Part shown: in pieces, positions 43,695 to 53,349 of the stretch
Layout of the letters: each line of letters starts with the position of its first letter
How positions within the stretch are numbered: position 1 is the stretch's first letter
NCBI RefSeq assembly: GCF_031020795.1
Contig: NZ_JAVHJP010000001.1
Span: forward strand, 395,883 to 459,882
Direction: 5' to 3'
DNA: 64,000 nt
From: Hydrogenophaga pseudoflava
GTDB lineage: Bacteria > Pseudomonadota > Gammaproteobacteria > Burkholderiales > Burkholderiaceae_C
Program-made: the position numbers and the translations under genes
Notes under the pieces: model-generated
Database searches by the model: none
What the model was told of the DNA's origin: nothing
Seen by the model: the letters and a program-made list of their open reading frames with translations, nothing else

Positions 43695-44762
43695 ATGTCC
43701 ACTTCTTCCTCACTGCCCTTGCACGGCCTTCGCGTGCTTGATTTTTCCGAGCTGCTGCCTGGTCCCTTCTTCACGCAAAACCTGGTCGAACTGGGCGCCC
43801 ACGTGATCAAGATCGAGCGCCCGCCACACGGCGACAATGCCCGCAAAATCGCACCGGGCCTGTTCGCCTCGGTCAACCGGGGCAAGCACAGCCTCATGGT
43901 GGACCTCAAGAATCCGCAACAAGCCGAGGCGCTTCGCCAGCAAGTGCCCGACGCCGACGTGGTGGTCGAAGGCTTCCGCCCCGGTGTCATGAAGCGGCTG
44001 GGCTTCAGCTATGAGGCGCTGGCCGCGCTGAATTCACGCATCGTCTATGTTTCTCTCAGCGGCTATGGTCAACACGGGCCCCTGGCGCAGATGCCGGGCC
44101 ACGACATCAACTATCTGGCTGCCGCAGGCGTACTCGCGCTCTCGGGCAGCGATGCGGTCCATCCCGACCATGGCGCGGGCATTCCGCTGGCGGACCTGTG
44201 TGGCGCCATGTATGCGCTGTCGAGCACGCTGGCGGCGCTGCTGCAACGCCAGCGCACGGGCCAGGGCCAATATCTGGACGTCTCTCTCACCGACTGTGCC
44301 GCGCACTGGATGAATCCGCGCCTGGGCCACTTCCACGAGGCAGGGCTGTCATCGGTGCGCGAGCAGCGTGAGGACATCCTGGCCAAGCCTGCTTATGGCG
44401 TCTTTGAAACCGCCGATGGCGTACTGATCTCGCTGGGCGCGCTCGAAGACCACTTCTGGGCGCGGCTCGTGGAGGTGCTGGGCTTGGAAGATTTGCGCGG
44501 CCCGGACTATGCAAGCCATGCAGCGCGCACGCGCCGGGCTGCGCAAATCAATGCCGCCATTGCGCAACGCATCACCACGCAGGAATCCACGGTCTTGCTC
44601 GCACGCTTGCATGGCGCCGACGTGCCTGTAGCACCCGTCGTGCCACCCAGCGCGCTTGCGTCCAGCCAGCACTGCCAGCAACGCGGACTTTTTGGGAATG
44701 GATATGAAGGGAAAGAGCCTGCCTTCGTGCGCTATCCCGTGCGTGTGCAGGGGATGCCATAG
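43695..44762 (+). CDS. CaiB/BaiF CoA-transferase or racemase family protein
   Basis: The 355-residue class III family protein starts PLHGLRVLDFSELLPGPFF and has VIKIERPPHGDNAR, then GHDINYLAAAGVL and IPLADLCGAM. The His of GHDINY and Asp of LADLCG are the same as the acid-base pair of alpha-methylacyl-CoA racemase, so a racemase activity is as likely as CoA transfer. It is the gene after iclR, in the same direction, so both may be one transcription unit belonging to the leftward pathway. Confidence 0.88.
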   Translation: MSTSSSLPLHGLRVLDFSELLPGPFFTQNLVELGAHVIKIERPPHGDNARKIAPGLFASVNRGKHSLMVDLKNPQQAEALRQQVPDADVVVEGFRPGVMKRLGFSYEALAALNSRIVYVSLSGYGQHGPLAQMPGHDINYLAAAGVLALSGSDAVHPDHGAGIPLADLCGAMYALSSTLAALLQRQRTGQGQYLDVSLTDCAAHWMNPRLGHFHEAGLSSVREQREDILAKPAYGVFETADGVLISLGALEDHFWARLVEVLGLEDLRGPDYASHAARTRRAAQINAAIAQRITTQESTVLLARLHGADVPVAPVVPPSALASSQHCQQRGLFGNGYEGKEPAFVRYPVRVQGMP

Positions 44763-44975
44763 CGTTGATAGTGCGAGCATCTGCTACGCGACATAGGCGT
44801 TGGTTCGCCATTTGTCATATTGACCGTCGCGCAGTTGCCCGCGACATGCACAGCGCCGATCGGCGTGGGCACCAGCGCAAGATGATCGTGGGCATAGCGA
44901 CGTTCCATCGGTTTGCGGGCCGTTTTCTTAGTGTAATTTCGGATTCAGCGCCAGCTATCGTTGTTCCATTTGACC

Positions 44976-46004
44976 ATGTTGAAACCCGTCGTCACTGTTC
45001 CTGTTTTTGCCGTGCATGGCCTGCTCGACGGCGCGCGCAGCAAAGGACTGGCCACCGAGTCCTGGCTGGATGGCGTTCTGGCGCAGGCCCGCATCGCCGA
45101 GTCGCTTCTGCATCTGGAGCAGTCGCGTGTGACCATAGAGCAATACATCGCACTCTTCAGTGCCGTGAAGAACAGCTTGGACGACGAATGCCTAGGCTAT
45201 CTACACGGTCGGCCGTTGCGCTGCGGCAGCTTTGCGCTGATGGCTCGCTCTACGCTCGGGGCCAGGACGCTGGCAGCCGCCTTGCAGCGCGTGAGTGCAT
45301 CCTTCGCCCTGCTGCAGGACGACGTGGCGCTCGTGCCCGTCTCTGATGGCTTGCTCAAGGGTGCTGCTCTGGACGTGCGCCGCGCCCCGGGCAAACATTC
45401 AGACTTCCTGCACGGGCTGCTGTTGCGCGTCTTCTGGCGTCTGCTGGTATGGCTGCACGGCGGCCGGCTGGTGCCCAGAGGGTTCGATTTTGCCTTCGAG
45501 CCACCGCCGCGTGCCGCAGACTATGCCCAAATCTTCTCGGGCACGTTGCGGTTCGGGCAGGCGCGGTCGGCGGTCTGGTTCGAGGCATCCGCATTCACGC
45601 AGCCGATGCGCCGTGACACCGCCGCGCTCCAGACCTTTTTGCGTGCCACACCGGGCAACCTGATCGGCCCGCGCCTAATCGAGCGGACAGCCAGCGCGCG
45701 GGTGCGCGCGCTATTGCAGCAAGCGTGCCCGGAGTGGCCCGATCTGACTGTCGCCGCGCAGCGCTTGCACATGTCGGTCAGCGCACTGCAGCGGCATCTG
45801 GCCGTGGAGGGCAAGTCCTTTCAAGTGCTGAAGGACGAGTTACGGCGCGACATGGCGATCGTTCGGTTGACCAGCACCGATGCCGCGCTGAGCGCCATCG
45901 CCGCCGAGTTGGGGTTCGCCGACGGCACCGCCTTCCAGCGGGCCTTCAAGTCATGGACCGGCAGCACGCCAGGCGCCTATCGTTCGCGTACCCAAAAGAC
46001 GTAG
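44976..46004 (+). CDS. AraC family transcriptional regulator with arabinose-binding-like N-terminal domain
   Basis: The 342-residue product has an N-terminal domain of the OruR/ArgR type (VPVFAVHGLLDGARSKGL, then SAVKNSLDDECLGYL) and a C-terminal double helix-turn-helix DNA-binding region (LTVAAQRLHMSVSALQRHL and ALSAIAAELGFADGTAFQRAF with WTGSTPGAYR). A TTG at 44961 would add five residues. It stands alone between a CoA-transferase-family gene and a convergent SDR gene, with about 210 bp of upstream space for its promoter. Confidence 0.9.
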   Translation: MLKPVVTVPVFAVHGLLDGARSKGLATESWLDGVLAQARIAESLLHLEQSRVTIEQYIALFSAVKNSLDDECLGYLHGRPLRCGSFALMARSTLGARTLAAALQRVSASFALLQDDVALVPVSDGLLKGAALDVRRAPGKHSDFLHGLLLRVFWRLLVWLHGGRLVPRGFDFAFEPPPRAADYAQIFSGTLRFGQARSAVWFEASAFTQPMRRDTAALQTFLRATPGNLIGPRLIERTASARVRALLQQACPEWPDLTVAAQRLHMSVSALQRHLAVEGKSFQVLKDELRRDMAIVRLTSTDAALSAIAAELGFADGTAFQRAFKSWTGSTPGAYRSRTQKT

Positions 46005-46026
46005 CGCTGCTTCGACGCGGTCGCAC

Positions 46027-46800
46027 TCAAAGCGACGAGCACAGATGCCCGCCATCCACTGGCACGCAGGCGCCGGTCATCCACGACCCAGCCTCGGTCG
46101 CGAACAGCAAGAACAGACCGTTGAGGTCCTCCGGCTTACCCAGACGGCGCATCGGGATGCGCTTGATAAGCGCCTTGCCATAGTCGGTCTCCCACATGGC
46201 ATCGGTCATCTCGGTGCCGATGTAGCCCGGCTCGATGGCATTGACGCGAATGCCGTGGCGTGACCATTCGAGCGCCAGGCTCTTGGTCATGTGCACGACT
46301 GCAGCCTTGGACGTGGCATACAGCATGGAACCCGGCATCACGCGCTCGCCCAGGATCGATGCGATGTTGATGATTGAGCCTCCCCGCCCCGCATCCACCC
46401 AGCGCTGCGCGGCACGCGCGGCCACCAGCCACACGCCGCGCACGTTGGTCTTCATCAGCGAGTCGAAGTCGGACGCAGGCAGCGTGAGCGACAAGGCGTC
46501 GTTGGAAGCCCCGGCGTTGTTAACCACCACGTCGAGGATGGTGCCCGAGGCGTCTATCTCGGCGAAGGCGTCGTCGATGGACTGCTCGGAAGCCACATCC
46601 ATTTCCAGCACCGTGACCTGAGGCGAACCGAGCTTTTCGAGCTCCTGGGCGAGCTTGTCGAGCCGCGCCTTGCGCCGCGCCCCAATCACTACCTTGGCCT
46701 TGCAACCAGCAGCCAGCCGAGCGAAGTTCTCGCCCAAGCCCGACGAGGCCCCCGTGACCAGCACCCGCTTGCCTGCCAGCATTGCACCCAGATCCATCAT
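46027..46800 (-). CDS. SDR family oxidoreductase
   Basis: The 257-residue enzyme shows LVTGASSGLGENFARLA, NNAGASND, the catalytic NIASILGERV and YATSKAAVVHMTKSLALEW, and ends MTGACVPVDGGH. It resembles 3-oxoacyl-[ACP]/3-hydroxyacyl-CoA-type dehydrogenases. It is a single gene on the minus strand, convergent with the first AraC regulator and divergent from the second (47084), with about 280 bp between start codons. Confidence 0.9.
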   Translation of the reverse strand: MMDLGAMLAGKRVLVTGASSGLGENFARLAAGCKAKVVIGARRKARLDKLAQELEKLGSPQVTVLEMDVASEQSIDDAFAEIDASGTILDVVVNNAGASNDALSLTLPASDFDSLMKTNVRGVWLVAARAAQRWVDAGRGGSIINIASILGERVMPGSMLYATSKAAVVHMTKSLALEWSRHGIRVNAIEPGYIGTEMTDAMWETDYGKALIKRIPMRRLGKPEDLNGLFLLFATEAGSWMTGACVPVDGGHLCSSL

Positions 46801-47083
46801 CGTCTCCTTGCATCTTCAGTTCGCCGTCGATGCCGGGAGGTTAGCGCAGGGCCGCTCGGTTGCGGGGTTGCCTCGCTCCCCCATCCGTCGAAAGAGGTGC
46901 CTTGTCAGTTGATCGAGACCATCCGTCATTGCCGCGCCAAGCACCGCTGCCTACGATTTCCTGTATGCCTTGGGCACCCTGAGCGCCGCACGAAAGCACG
47001 CCACGGTGTCGACGCTCCGGTCCCGATGGGCTGCGGCGTCCGGGGGCAGATTCAGGAGACGACAAGTGCTGCAACAGTCACCC

Positions 47084-48115
47084 ATGGAATGGTCCATCGA
47101 CCATGCGCCCATCGAGGGCAGGATAGATGCGACGGAAGCGATCCTCAAGGACTCCTTCCAGCGCTGGAGTCTTTCCTCCCCGGCGAAGCCTGCTGCATTC
47201 CAGGCGAAGTTGCGGCGACACGAACTCGCCGGAGCCTCCTTGGTATGCACCGTGACCGGTCCTTGTGCCGACCAGTCTCCTCCTGGACATTCGCCATTCG
47301 ACGATGAGTTCTGCCTGGGGCTGCAGCTGAACCTGAGCGGCCGAGTGCAGCTGCAGCAGTGGGACACGCCATTCTGCGAGGGCGACATGTTCCTCTGGCG
47401 TACCGATCAGCGGCAAGACTATGAGGTGCTGGAACGAACCCACAGCGTGTCGTTGATGATTCCCTGGCAGCTCATGCGCGAGCATCTACCGGGCCGCAAG
47501 CAGCCGCCCGCAGCCTGCCGCATTGACAGCCACACAGGCGTGGGCTCACTGCTCAGCCAACACCTGATGGGGCTGGCCAAGCAGATCGGCGCCGTGCCGC
47601 CCTCCGCCCACGTCGCCCTTTGCCGCACGGTGATCGGGCTTCTGGACATTGCGCTGCCAGAGCCGGAGAGCGCCACTCGATTCACGGCCATGGCCGCGTT
47701 GCGCGAACGAGTACTGGCCTACATCGCCCAGCATTTTCAAGAGGATGACCTGAGTCCGGCACGCATTGCCGCGGCGCACGGCATTTCACTGCGTTACCTT
47801 CATGCGCTGTTTGCGCAGGGCGATACCACGGTGGTCGGCCACATCCTGGAAAGCCGATTGCAAGCGTGCTGGCGGACACTCGTTGACCCGGTCTGCCGGC
47901 ATCTGCAGGTCTCGGCGATCGCCTTTCACTGGGGCTTCAACTCCACCAGCCATTTCTGCCGCGCATTCAAACAACGCTTTGGAGTGTCGCCCAGCGATGC
48001 ACGCGGCATGACTGCTCACGGCTCCGCCATCGGGCCGGTCGAGTCAGCCGGGTTTTCCCTTGCACACGCAAAGTCAACTCGCCATGCACTGGCGGGCAAG
48101 ACGCGCACGGGCTGA
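47084..48115 (+). CDS. AraC family transcriptional regulator with repeat-derived C-terminal tail
   Basis: The 343-residue regulator has an AraC-binding-like N-terminal domain (FeaR type; EFCLGLQLNLSGRVQLQQ) and a C-terminal AraC DNA-binding domain (LSPARIAAAHGISLRYLHALF, then ISAFHWGFNSTSHFCRAFKQ-like VSAIAFHWGFNSTSHFCRAF, RFGVSPSDAR). The domain should end at about residue 310; the last part (SAGFSLAHAKSTRHALAGKTRTG) is encoded by the dispersed 58-bp repeat and is probably not functional. ATG at 47084 is chosen after an AGGAG-like site; a start at 46970 is possible. It sits immediately upstream of, and in line with, the rightward beta-oxidation operon and is its likely activator. Confidence 0.88.
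   Translation: MEWSIDHAPIEGRIDATEAILKDSFQRWSLSSPAKPAAFQAKLRRHELAGASLVCTVTGPCADQSPPGHSPFDDEFCLGLQLNLSGRVQLQQWDTPFCEGDMFLWRTDQRQDYEVLERTHSVSLMIPWQLMREHLPGRKQPPAACRIDSHTGVGSLLSQHLMGLAKQIGAVPPSAHVALCRTVIGLLDIALPEPESATRFTAMAALRERVLAYIAQHFQEDDLSPARIAAAHGISLRYLHALFAQGDTTVVGHILESRLQACWRTLVDPVCRHLQVSAIAFHWGFNSTSHFCRAFKQRFGVSPSDARGMTAHGSAIGPVESAGFSLAHAKSTRHALAGKTRTG
48048..48105 (-). repeat. 58-bp inverted repeat, copy B
   Basis: It is the inverted partner of 36108-36165. It forms the 3' end of the AraC gene, whose reading frame passes through it and stops 10 bp beyond. Confidence 0.9.
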
Positions 48116-48263
48116 ATGCCGACCATATGCCCTGGACAGACTGAGAACGCAGAGATTCGACGCTTCGCCCGCCCCGTTGTGGCTATGCGGGCATGACCCG
48201 GGGCCACATCGCTGGCCAAGTTTTCAAACCTTCATCGTACAAACCTTCTGAGGAGCCGCTCCC

Positions 48264-49409
48264 ATGCTGCCGCAATTGCACCGTCAACCCTGGATGGACA
48301 GCGACATCGAGACCTTTCGCGACCAAATTCGCCGCTACATCGCCGCCGAGATGGCTCCGAAGCTGCCCGGCTGGCGCGAGCAGGGCTACGTCCCGCGCGA
48401 AACCTGGCGGCCCTTCGGCGAAATGGGCTTCATGCTGCCCGAAATGCCCGAAGCCTACGGCGGCACCGGGGCCAGCATTGCCTACCAGTTGGTGGTACAG
48501 GATGAGTTGACCAGAGCGGAAATGCCCAACAACGTCCAGGTGCACAGCATCGCTTCGCACTACATCATGGACTACGGCACCGAGGAGCAGAAGCAGCGTT
48601 GGCTGCCCAAGTTGAGCAGCGGCGAGATGCTGGTCGGCATCGCGATGACCGAGCCTGGCTGCGGCACGGACCTCAAGGCCATCGCCACCCGCGCGCGCCG
48701 CGATGGCGATCACTACGTGATCGATGGCGCCAAGACCTTCATCACCAACGGCTATACCTGCAATCTTCTGATCGTGGTCGCACGCACCGGCGAGGCGGGC
48801 AGCCGAGGCCTGTCGCTGATCGTGCTGGAGACTGAGAGCTTGCCAGGGTTCCGCGTGGGTCGCCTACTCGACAAGATCGGCCTGCATGCGTCGGACACCG
48901 CCGAACTCTTCTTCGACGGGGTGCGCGTGCCGGTCGATCAACTTCTGGGAGGCGTCGAAGGGCATGGTTTCAAGCAACTGATGGGCCAGTTGCCCTACGA
49001 GCGCATGTCCATCGCCGTGCCGGCAGCGGCCATCATCGACCGGGCCCTGGAACTCACCATTGAATACACGAAGGAGCGCAAGATCTTCGGCGCGCCCATG
49101 TTCGAGATGCAGACCACGCGCCACAAGCTGGCTGAGATCGCCACCATCGCCCACGTGGTGCGCACCTTCGTCAATGACTGCACCCAGCGGCTGCTGGACG
49201 GAACGCTCGACGCCGAAGCCGCGTACATGGCCAAGTGGTGGTGCAGCGAGCAGCAGTGCCGCGTGGTGGACGAGTGCCTGCAGATGTTCGGCGGCTACGG
49301 CTATATGTCCGAATACCCGATCGCGCGCATGTACACCGCCTCGCGTGTGCAAAAGATCTACGGTGGCGCGAACGAGGTCATGAAGGAACTGATTGCGAGG
49401 AAGCTGTGA
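48264..49409 (+). CDS. Acyl-CoA dehydrogenase of the LCAD/IVD class
   Basis: The 381-residue flavoenzyme has AMTEPGCGTDLKAIATRA, TFITNGYTCNLLIVVA and the end IYGGANEVMKELIARKL, where the usual EGT Glu is replaced by Gly. In long-chain and isovaleryl-CoA dehydrogenases the catalytic Glu is instead in an earlier helix, and the matching segment here, QLPYERMSIAV, carries it. That places the enzyme with those acting on long or 2-methyl/3-methyl-branched substrates. It is the first gene of the rightward operon; its TGA overlaps the GTG start of the racemase gene. Confidence 0.93.
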   Translation: MLPQLHRQPWMDSDIETFRDQIRRYIAAEMAPKLPGWREQGYVPRETWRPFGEMGFMLPEMPEAYGGTGASIAYQLVVQDELTRAEMPNNVQVHSIASHYIMDYGTEEQKQRWLPKLSSGEMLVGIAMTEPGCGTDLKAIATRARRDGDHYVIDGAKTFITNGYTCNLLIVVARTGEAGSRGLSLIVLETESLPGFRVGRLLDKIGLHASDTAELFFDGVRVPVDQLLGGVEGHGFKQLMGQLPYERMSIAVPAAAIIDRALELTIEYTKERKIFGAPMFEMQTTRHKLAEIATIAHVVRTFVNDCTQRLLDGTLDAEAAYMAKWWCSEQQCRVVDECLQMFGGYGYMSEYPIARMYTASRVQKIYGGANEVMKELIARKL

Positions 49410-50476
49410 ACGCCCCGCACACGCTGCAAAGGCCACTGCACGGCGTCCGTGTGGTGGAGTTCGAAGGGATCGGGCCGGGCCCGCTGGCCGCCATGATGCT
49501 GGCCGACATGGGTGCCGAGGTGATTGCGCTGACACGGGCCGAGCAGGCCGCTGGGGCGCAGCCGCTGGGTGGCGCGGCAGCCAATCCGCTGCACCGTGGC
49601 AAGACGGTCGAGGTCACCGACCTGAAATCGCCCGGCGGCAAAGCGCACGCCCTGGAGCTGATCGCCCAGTCCGACGTCTTGATCGAGGGTTATCGCCCGG
49701 GTGTGATGGAACGGCTGGGGTTCGGCCCCGCCGAATGCGCGGCGCGCAACCCCAGGCTGGTCTATGGCCGGATGACGGGCTGGGGCCAGGACGGCCCGCT
49801 CTCCCGGGCCGCTGGTCACGACCTGAACTACGTCGCGTTGACGGGCCTGCTGTCGCTGTCGGCGCGCAAGGGGCAGGCGCCCATCGTGCCGCCCTCGGTA
49901 CTTGGGGACGCGGCCGGGGCGCTGGGCATGGCCTTCGGTGTCGCCTGCGCGCTGGTGGATGCGCGCGCCACCGGCCGTGGCCGGGTCGTGGACGCCGCCA
50001 TAGTCGACATCGTGGCCATGATGGGCACGCTGGTGCACTGGATTCGCGCCAATGGGCAGATCGATGGCGCGCAGCCGAGTCCGTTTCACGATTCGCCATT
50101 CTATGACGTGTATGCCTGCGCAGACGGTGGCTTCATCAGCCTCGCGGCGGTGGAGCCCGCATTCCACGCACTGCTGCTGTCAAAGCTGGGCCTGGCGGAC
50201 GTGAACCCTGCTGACCAGTACGACACGGCGACGTGGCCAGCGCTGAAGGAGCGCATCGCGGCCCTCATTCGCAGCAGGCCCCGGGCGCACTGGTGCGAGT
50301 TGCTCGAAGGCAGTGACGCCTGCTTTGCGCCCGTGCTCAGCCTGGCCGAGGCAGTGCGGCATCCGCACAACGCGGCAAGGGGCATCTACCAATCCACCCC
50401 CTCCGGCGCCATCGAAGCGGCTCCGGCCCCGCGGTTCCAGGCACTCAACGCAACCACTCAGGAGACAAGAAAATGA
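49406..50476 (+). CDS. Alpha-methylacyl-CoA racemase-like CaiB family protein
   Basis: The 356-residue protein starts at a GTG that overlaps the preceding stop (GTGA). The sequence RMTGWGQDGPLSRAAGHDLNYVALTG contains the racemase His (kept here in shorter form: AGHDLNY), and VLGDAAGALGMA the acid Asp, both as in AMACR/Mcr enzymes that invert the 2-methyl centre of acyl-CoAs. A class III CoA-transferase role cannot be excluded. Neighbouring beta-oxidation genes make a racemase for alpha-methyl-branched acyl-CoA the best guess, since beta-oxidation of such chains needs the (S)-form. It overlaps the ligase gene by 4 bp. Confidence 0.87.
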   Translation: MNAPHTLQRPLHGVRVVEFEGIGPGPLAAMMLADMGAEVIALTRAEQAAGAQPLGGAAANPLHRGKTVEVTDLKSPGGKAHALELIAQSDVLIEGYRPGVMERLGFGPAECAARNPRLVYGRMTGWGQDGPLSRAAGHDLNYVALTGLLSLSARKGQAPIVPPSVLGDAAGALGMAFGVACALVDARATGRGRVVDAAIVDIVAMMGTLVHWIRANGQIDGAQPSPFHDSPFYDVYACADGGFISLAAVEPAFHALLLSKLGLADVNPADQYDTATWPALKERIAALIRSRPRAHWCELLEGSDACFAPVLSLAEAVRHPHNAARGIYQSTPSGAIEAAPAPRFQALNATTQETRK

Positions 50477-52140
50477 CCAACACCGCCCAGCCCATCCGCG
50501 GCTGCCCGTCCACCACGGGCAACGAATGCCAGCTCAACACCACGACGCTGATCCGACACGCTGCGCGCACCCACGGGGACCAGGAGATCGTCTACCGCAC
50601 ACCCGATGGCGGCTGGGATCGCTACACCTATGCCGACTGCTACGCGCGCGTCTGCCGCAGCGCCAATGCACTGCGCGCACTCGGCGTCGAGCCGGGCGAC
50701 CGGGTCGGCATCCTGGACTGGAACAGCCGGCGCCACTTCGAGCTGTACTGGTCCATCCCCGGCCTGGGCGCGGTCATGCTGCAGATGAACCTGCGCCTGG
50801 GCGCCGAGGACCTGGGCTACGTGGTCGGCCACAGCAAGGTGTCTTACGTTTGCGTGGACGAGTCCTTGCTGCCGATCGCCGAATCCGTCGCAGCGAACTC
50901 GCCCCAGATCAAGGGCTGGATCGTCATGACCGACAAGCCGCTGGACCAGATCAAGACCACGCTGAAACCGCTGCTGCACTACGAAGACCTGCTGGCCGCC
51001 GCCGACGCCAAGATCGACTGGCCCGAGATCGACGAAACCTCGGCTTACAGCGCCTGCTACACCACCGGCACCACGGGCAAACCCAAGGGCGTGTACTACT
51101 CGCACCGCGGCATCTACCTGCACTCCACGGGCATGGCCACCAACATGGGCATGACGCTGGACGACTGCGTCATGCTCATCACGCCCATGTTCCACGGGCA
51201 GTGCTGGGGCCTGCCGCAGGCCGCCACGCTGCTGGCCGACAAGATCGTGCTGCCGGGACGCTACGCTGCCGAGGACACCAAGCCGCTGGTCGACACCATG
51301 ATTGCCGAGGGAGTGACCATCACCAACGGCGCACCGGCCATCTTCCAACCGATGCTGCAGTACATCGAGACGCTGCCGGTCAAGCCGGACTTCAGCCGCA
51401 TGCGCATGCTGTCCGGCGCGAGCGAGCCGCCGCTGTCGATGATGATCGGCTTCCACGAACTCACGGGTGCCGAGGTGGTGCACGGCTACGGCGCCACCGA
51501 AGCCACGACGCTGGTGACCGTCAACCGCCTCAAGCCCACGTTGAGGAAGCGCTTGACCCAGGACGAGCGGTGGAATCTCAAGCGCAAGCAGGGCCTGGTC
51601 CTGACCGGCGTGGACATCCGCATCCTCGATGCCAACGACCAGGATCTGCCGCACGACGGCCAGTCGGCCGGCGAGATTTGCCTGCGCGGCCCCTGGATCA
51701 CGACCAGCTACCACGACATGCCCGATTCCGGCGATCGCTTCCTGGAGGGCGGCTGGTGGCGCTCGGGCGATGTCGGCACGGTGGACGAGAACGGCTACCT
51801 CAAGGTCACCGACCGCATCAAGGACGTGATCAAGAGCGGTGGTGAATGGATCTCTTCCATCGACATGGAAAACCTGCTCATGGGCCACCCGGCCGTGCGC
51901 GACGCTGCGGTGGTCGGCATTCCTCATGCGAAGTGGCAGGAACGGCCGCTCGCCCTGGTTGTGCTGAAGCCCGGCCAGCAGGCGACCCAGGAACAACTGC
52001 AGGAGCACCTGACCAGCGCCTTCGCCAAGTGGCAGTTGCCCGATCAGGTCCTGTTCGTCGAAGCCATCCCCAAGACCAGCGTCGGCAAGCTCGACAAGAA
52101 GCGCATACGCGCCGAGCACGTGGGCCGCTACACCGAGTGA
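50473..52140 (+). CDS. AMP-forming acyl-CoA ligase (AlkK-like)
   Basis: The 555-residue adenylate-forming enzyme activates a free acid with ATP and CoA. Core motifs: [16 protein letters not shown] (A3), [12 protein letters not shown] (A5), [19 protein letters not shown] and [16 protein letters not shown] (A7/A8), and the catalytic Lys in [10 protein letters not shown] (A10). The overall pattern, including [14 protein letters not shown], is that of medium-chain ligases such as AlkK. Being in the operon, it would activate the imported acid for beta-oxidation. Confidence 0.93.
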   Translation: MTNTAQPIRGCPSTTGNECQLNTTTLIRHAARTHGDQEIVYRTPDGGWDRYTYADCYARVCRSANALRALGVEPGDRVGILDWNSRRHFELYWSIPGLGAVMLQMNLRLGAEDLGYVVGHSKVSYVCVDESLLPIAESVAANSPQIKGWIVMTDKPLDQIKTTLKPLLHYEDLLAAADAKIDWPEIDETSAYSACYTTGTTGKPKGVYYSHRGIYLHSTGMATNMGMTLDDCVMLITPMFHGQCWGLPQAATLLADKIVLPGRYAAEDTKPLVDTMIAEGVTITNGAPAIFQPMLQYIETLPVKPDFSRMRMLSGASEPPLSMMIGFHELTGAEVVHGYGATEATTLVTVNRLKPTLRKRLTQDERWNLKRKQGLVLTGVDIRILDANDQDLPHDGQSAGEICLRGPWITTSYHDMPDSGDRFLEGGWWRSGDVGTVDENGYLKVTDRIKDVIKSGGEWISSIDMENLLMGHPAVRDAAVVGIPHAKWQERPLALVVLKPGQQATQEQLQEHLTSAFAKWQLPDQVLFVEAIPKTSVGKLDKKRIRAEHVGRYTE

Positions 52141-52167
52141 GCCAACCTTTTGCTACAGGAGAACAAC

Positions 52168-53349
52168 ATGAATGATCATGAACCCGTCATCGTTGGTGCA
52201 CTGCGCACCCCCGTGGGCAAGCGCGGCGGACGCTTGCATAAATGGCATCCCGTCGACCTGATGGCCGAGACGCTGCGCCAGTTGGTCGAGCAATCCGGCA
52301 TCAACCCGGCGGATCTGGACGACGTGATCGTCGGCTGCGTGCTGCAGTGGGACCAGCAGCACGGCAACCTGGGGAGGCATGCCGTGTTGGCGGCGGGGCT
52401 GCCCGAATCCGTCCCGGCAGTGACGGTCGATCGGCAATGCGGCTCTGGCCAGCAGGCGGTGAGCTTTGCCGTGCATGGTATCCAGGCGGGCGCCTACCAG
52501 TTGGCCATCGGCGGGGGGGTGGAGTCGATGTCGCAGGCGCCGCTGCCGCCGTCGTTCAAGCCCGGCGCGCCGCTCGGCTCGCAATACAGTCCGCGCGAGC
52601 TGGCGCGCTACCAGGACAACCCGCTGATACCGCAAGGCGTTTCGTCGGAGTTGCTGAACACGCGCTTCGGTCTTACGCGTGAGACCCTGGATGCCTCTGC
52701 CGTGCGCAGCCATCGGCGCGCCACCGAGGCGATGCAGGCCGGCCGCATCAAAGATCAGCTGGTGCAGCTGACCGAGGATCCGGCCGACCCGAACAGCCCG
52801 ATCGTCGCTGCCGACGAGGGCGTGCGCGCCAACCCCGACCCCGAGAAGATGGCCACGCTCAAGCCGGCGTTTGCCGCCAACGGCACCACCACCGCCGGCA
52901 ACTCGTCGCAGGTCAGCGATGGTGCCGCCGCGCTGCTGATCGCCAGCCGCGCTTATGCCAAGCAGCACGGCCTGAAGCCGCGTGCGCGCTTCGTCAGCAC
53001 CGCCGTGGCCGCCGCCGATCCGGTGATCCAGTTCACCGCCGTGCTCGATTCCACCCGCAAGGCACTGAAGGAAGCGGGCCTGAGCATCAACGACATCGAT
53101 CTGTTCGAGGTCAACGAGGCCTTCGGCGGCGTGCCGCTCATGTTCCAGCAGGAATTCGGCGTCCCGGACGACCGCCTCAACGTCAATGGCGGCTCGATGG
53201 CCATCGGCCATCCGCTGGGCTCCACCGGCGCGCGGATGCTCACCGACCTGCTGTACGAGCTGGAGCGCCGGGGTGGTCGCTATGGCCTGCAGACCATTTG
53301 CGAGGCCTCGGGCACGGCCAACACCACCATCATCGAGCGGCTGGCATGA
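52168..53349 (+). CDS. Acetyl-CoA acyltransferase (thiolase), FadA5-like
   Basis: The 393-residue thiolase has the nucleophile Cys in VDRQCGSGQQAVSF, the NEAFGG motif, the GGSMAIGHPLGSTGAR His and a second Cys in the unusual ICEASGTANTTI (most thiolases have C-x-G-G-G). Segments such as IVGCVLQWDQQHGNLGR resemble the mycobacterial steroid side-chain thiolase FadA5. It releases acetyl- or propionyl-CoA. AGGAG precedes the ATG at 52168; its stop overlaps the enoyl-CoA hydratase start (ATGA). Confidence 0.92.
   Translation: MNDHEPVIVGALRTPVGKRGGRLHKWHPVDLMAETLRQLVEQSGINPADLDDVIVGCVLQWDQQHGNLGRHAVLAAGLPESVPAVTVDRQCGSGQQAVSFAVHGIQAGAYQLAIGGGVESMSQAPLPPSFKPGAPLGSQYSPRELARYQDNPLIPQGVSSELLNTRFGLTRETLDASAVRSHRRATEAMQAGRIKDQLVQLTEDPADPNSPIVAADEGVRANPDPEKMATLKPAFAANGTTTAGNSSQVSDGAAALLIASRAYAKQHGLKPRARFVSTAVAAADPVIQFTAVLDSTRKALKEAGLSINDIDLFEVNEAFGGVPLMFQQEFGVPDDRLNVNGGSMAIGHPLGSTGARMLTDLLYELERRGGRYGLQTICEASGTANTTIIERLA

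Noticed and set aside
36108..48105. Inverted repeats as ends of an insertion sequence or composite transposon
   Set aside because: No transposase or remnant is found at either copy and no target duplication was seen, so it is listed as an unexplained repeat only.
49235..49405. Longer start for the racemase gene inside the dehydrogenase gene
   Set aside because: The frame is open, but the product aligns with the family from the GTG at 49406, which overlaps the upstream stop as in other coupled genes here.
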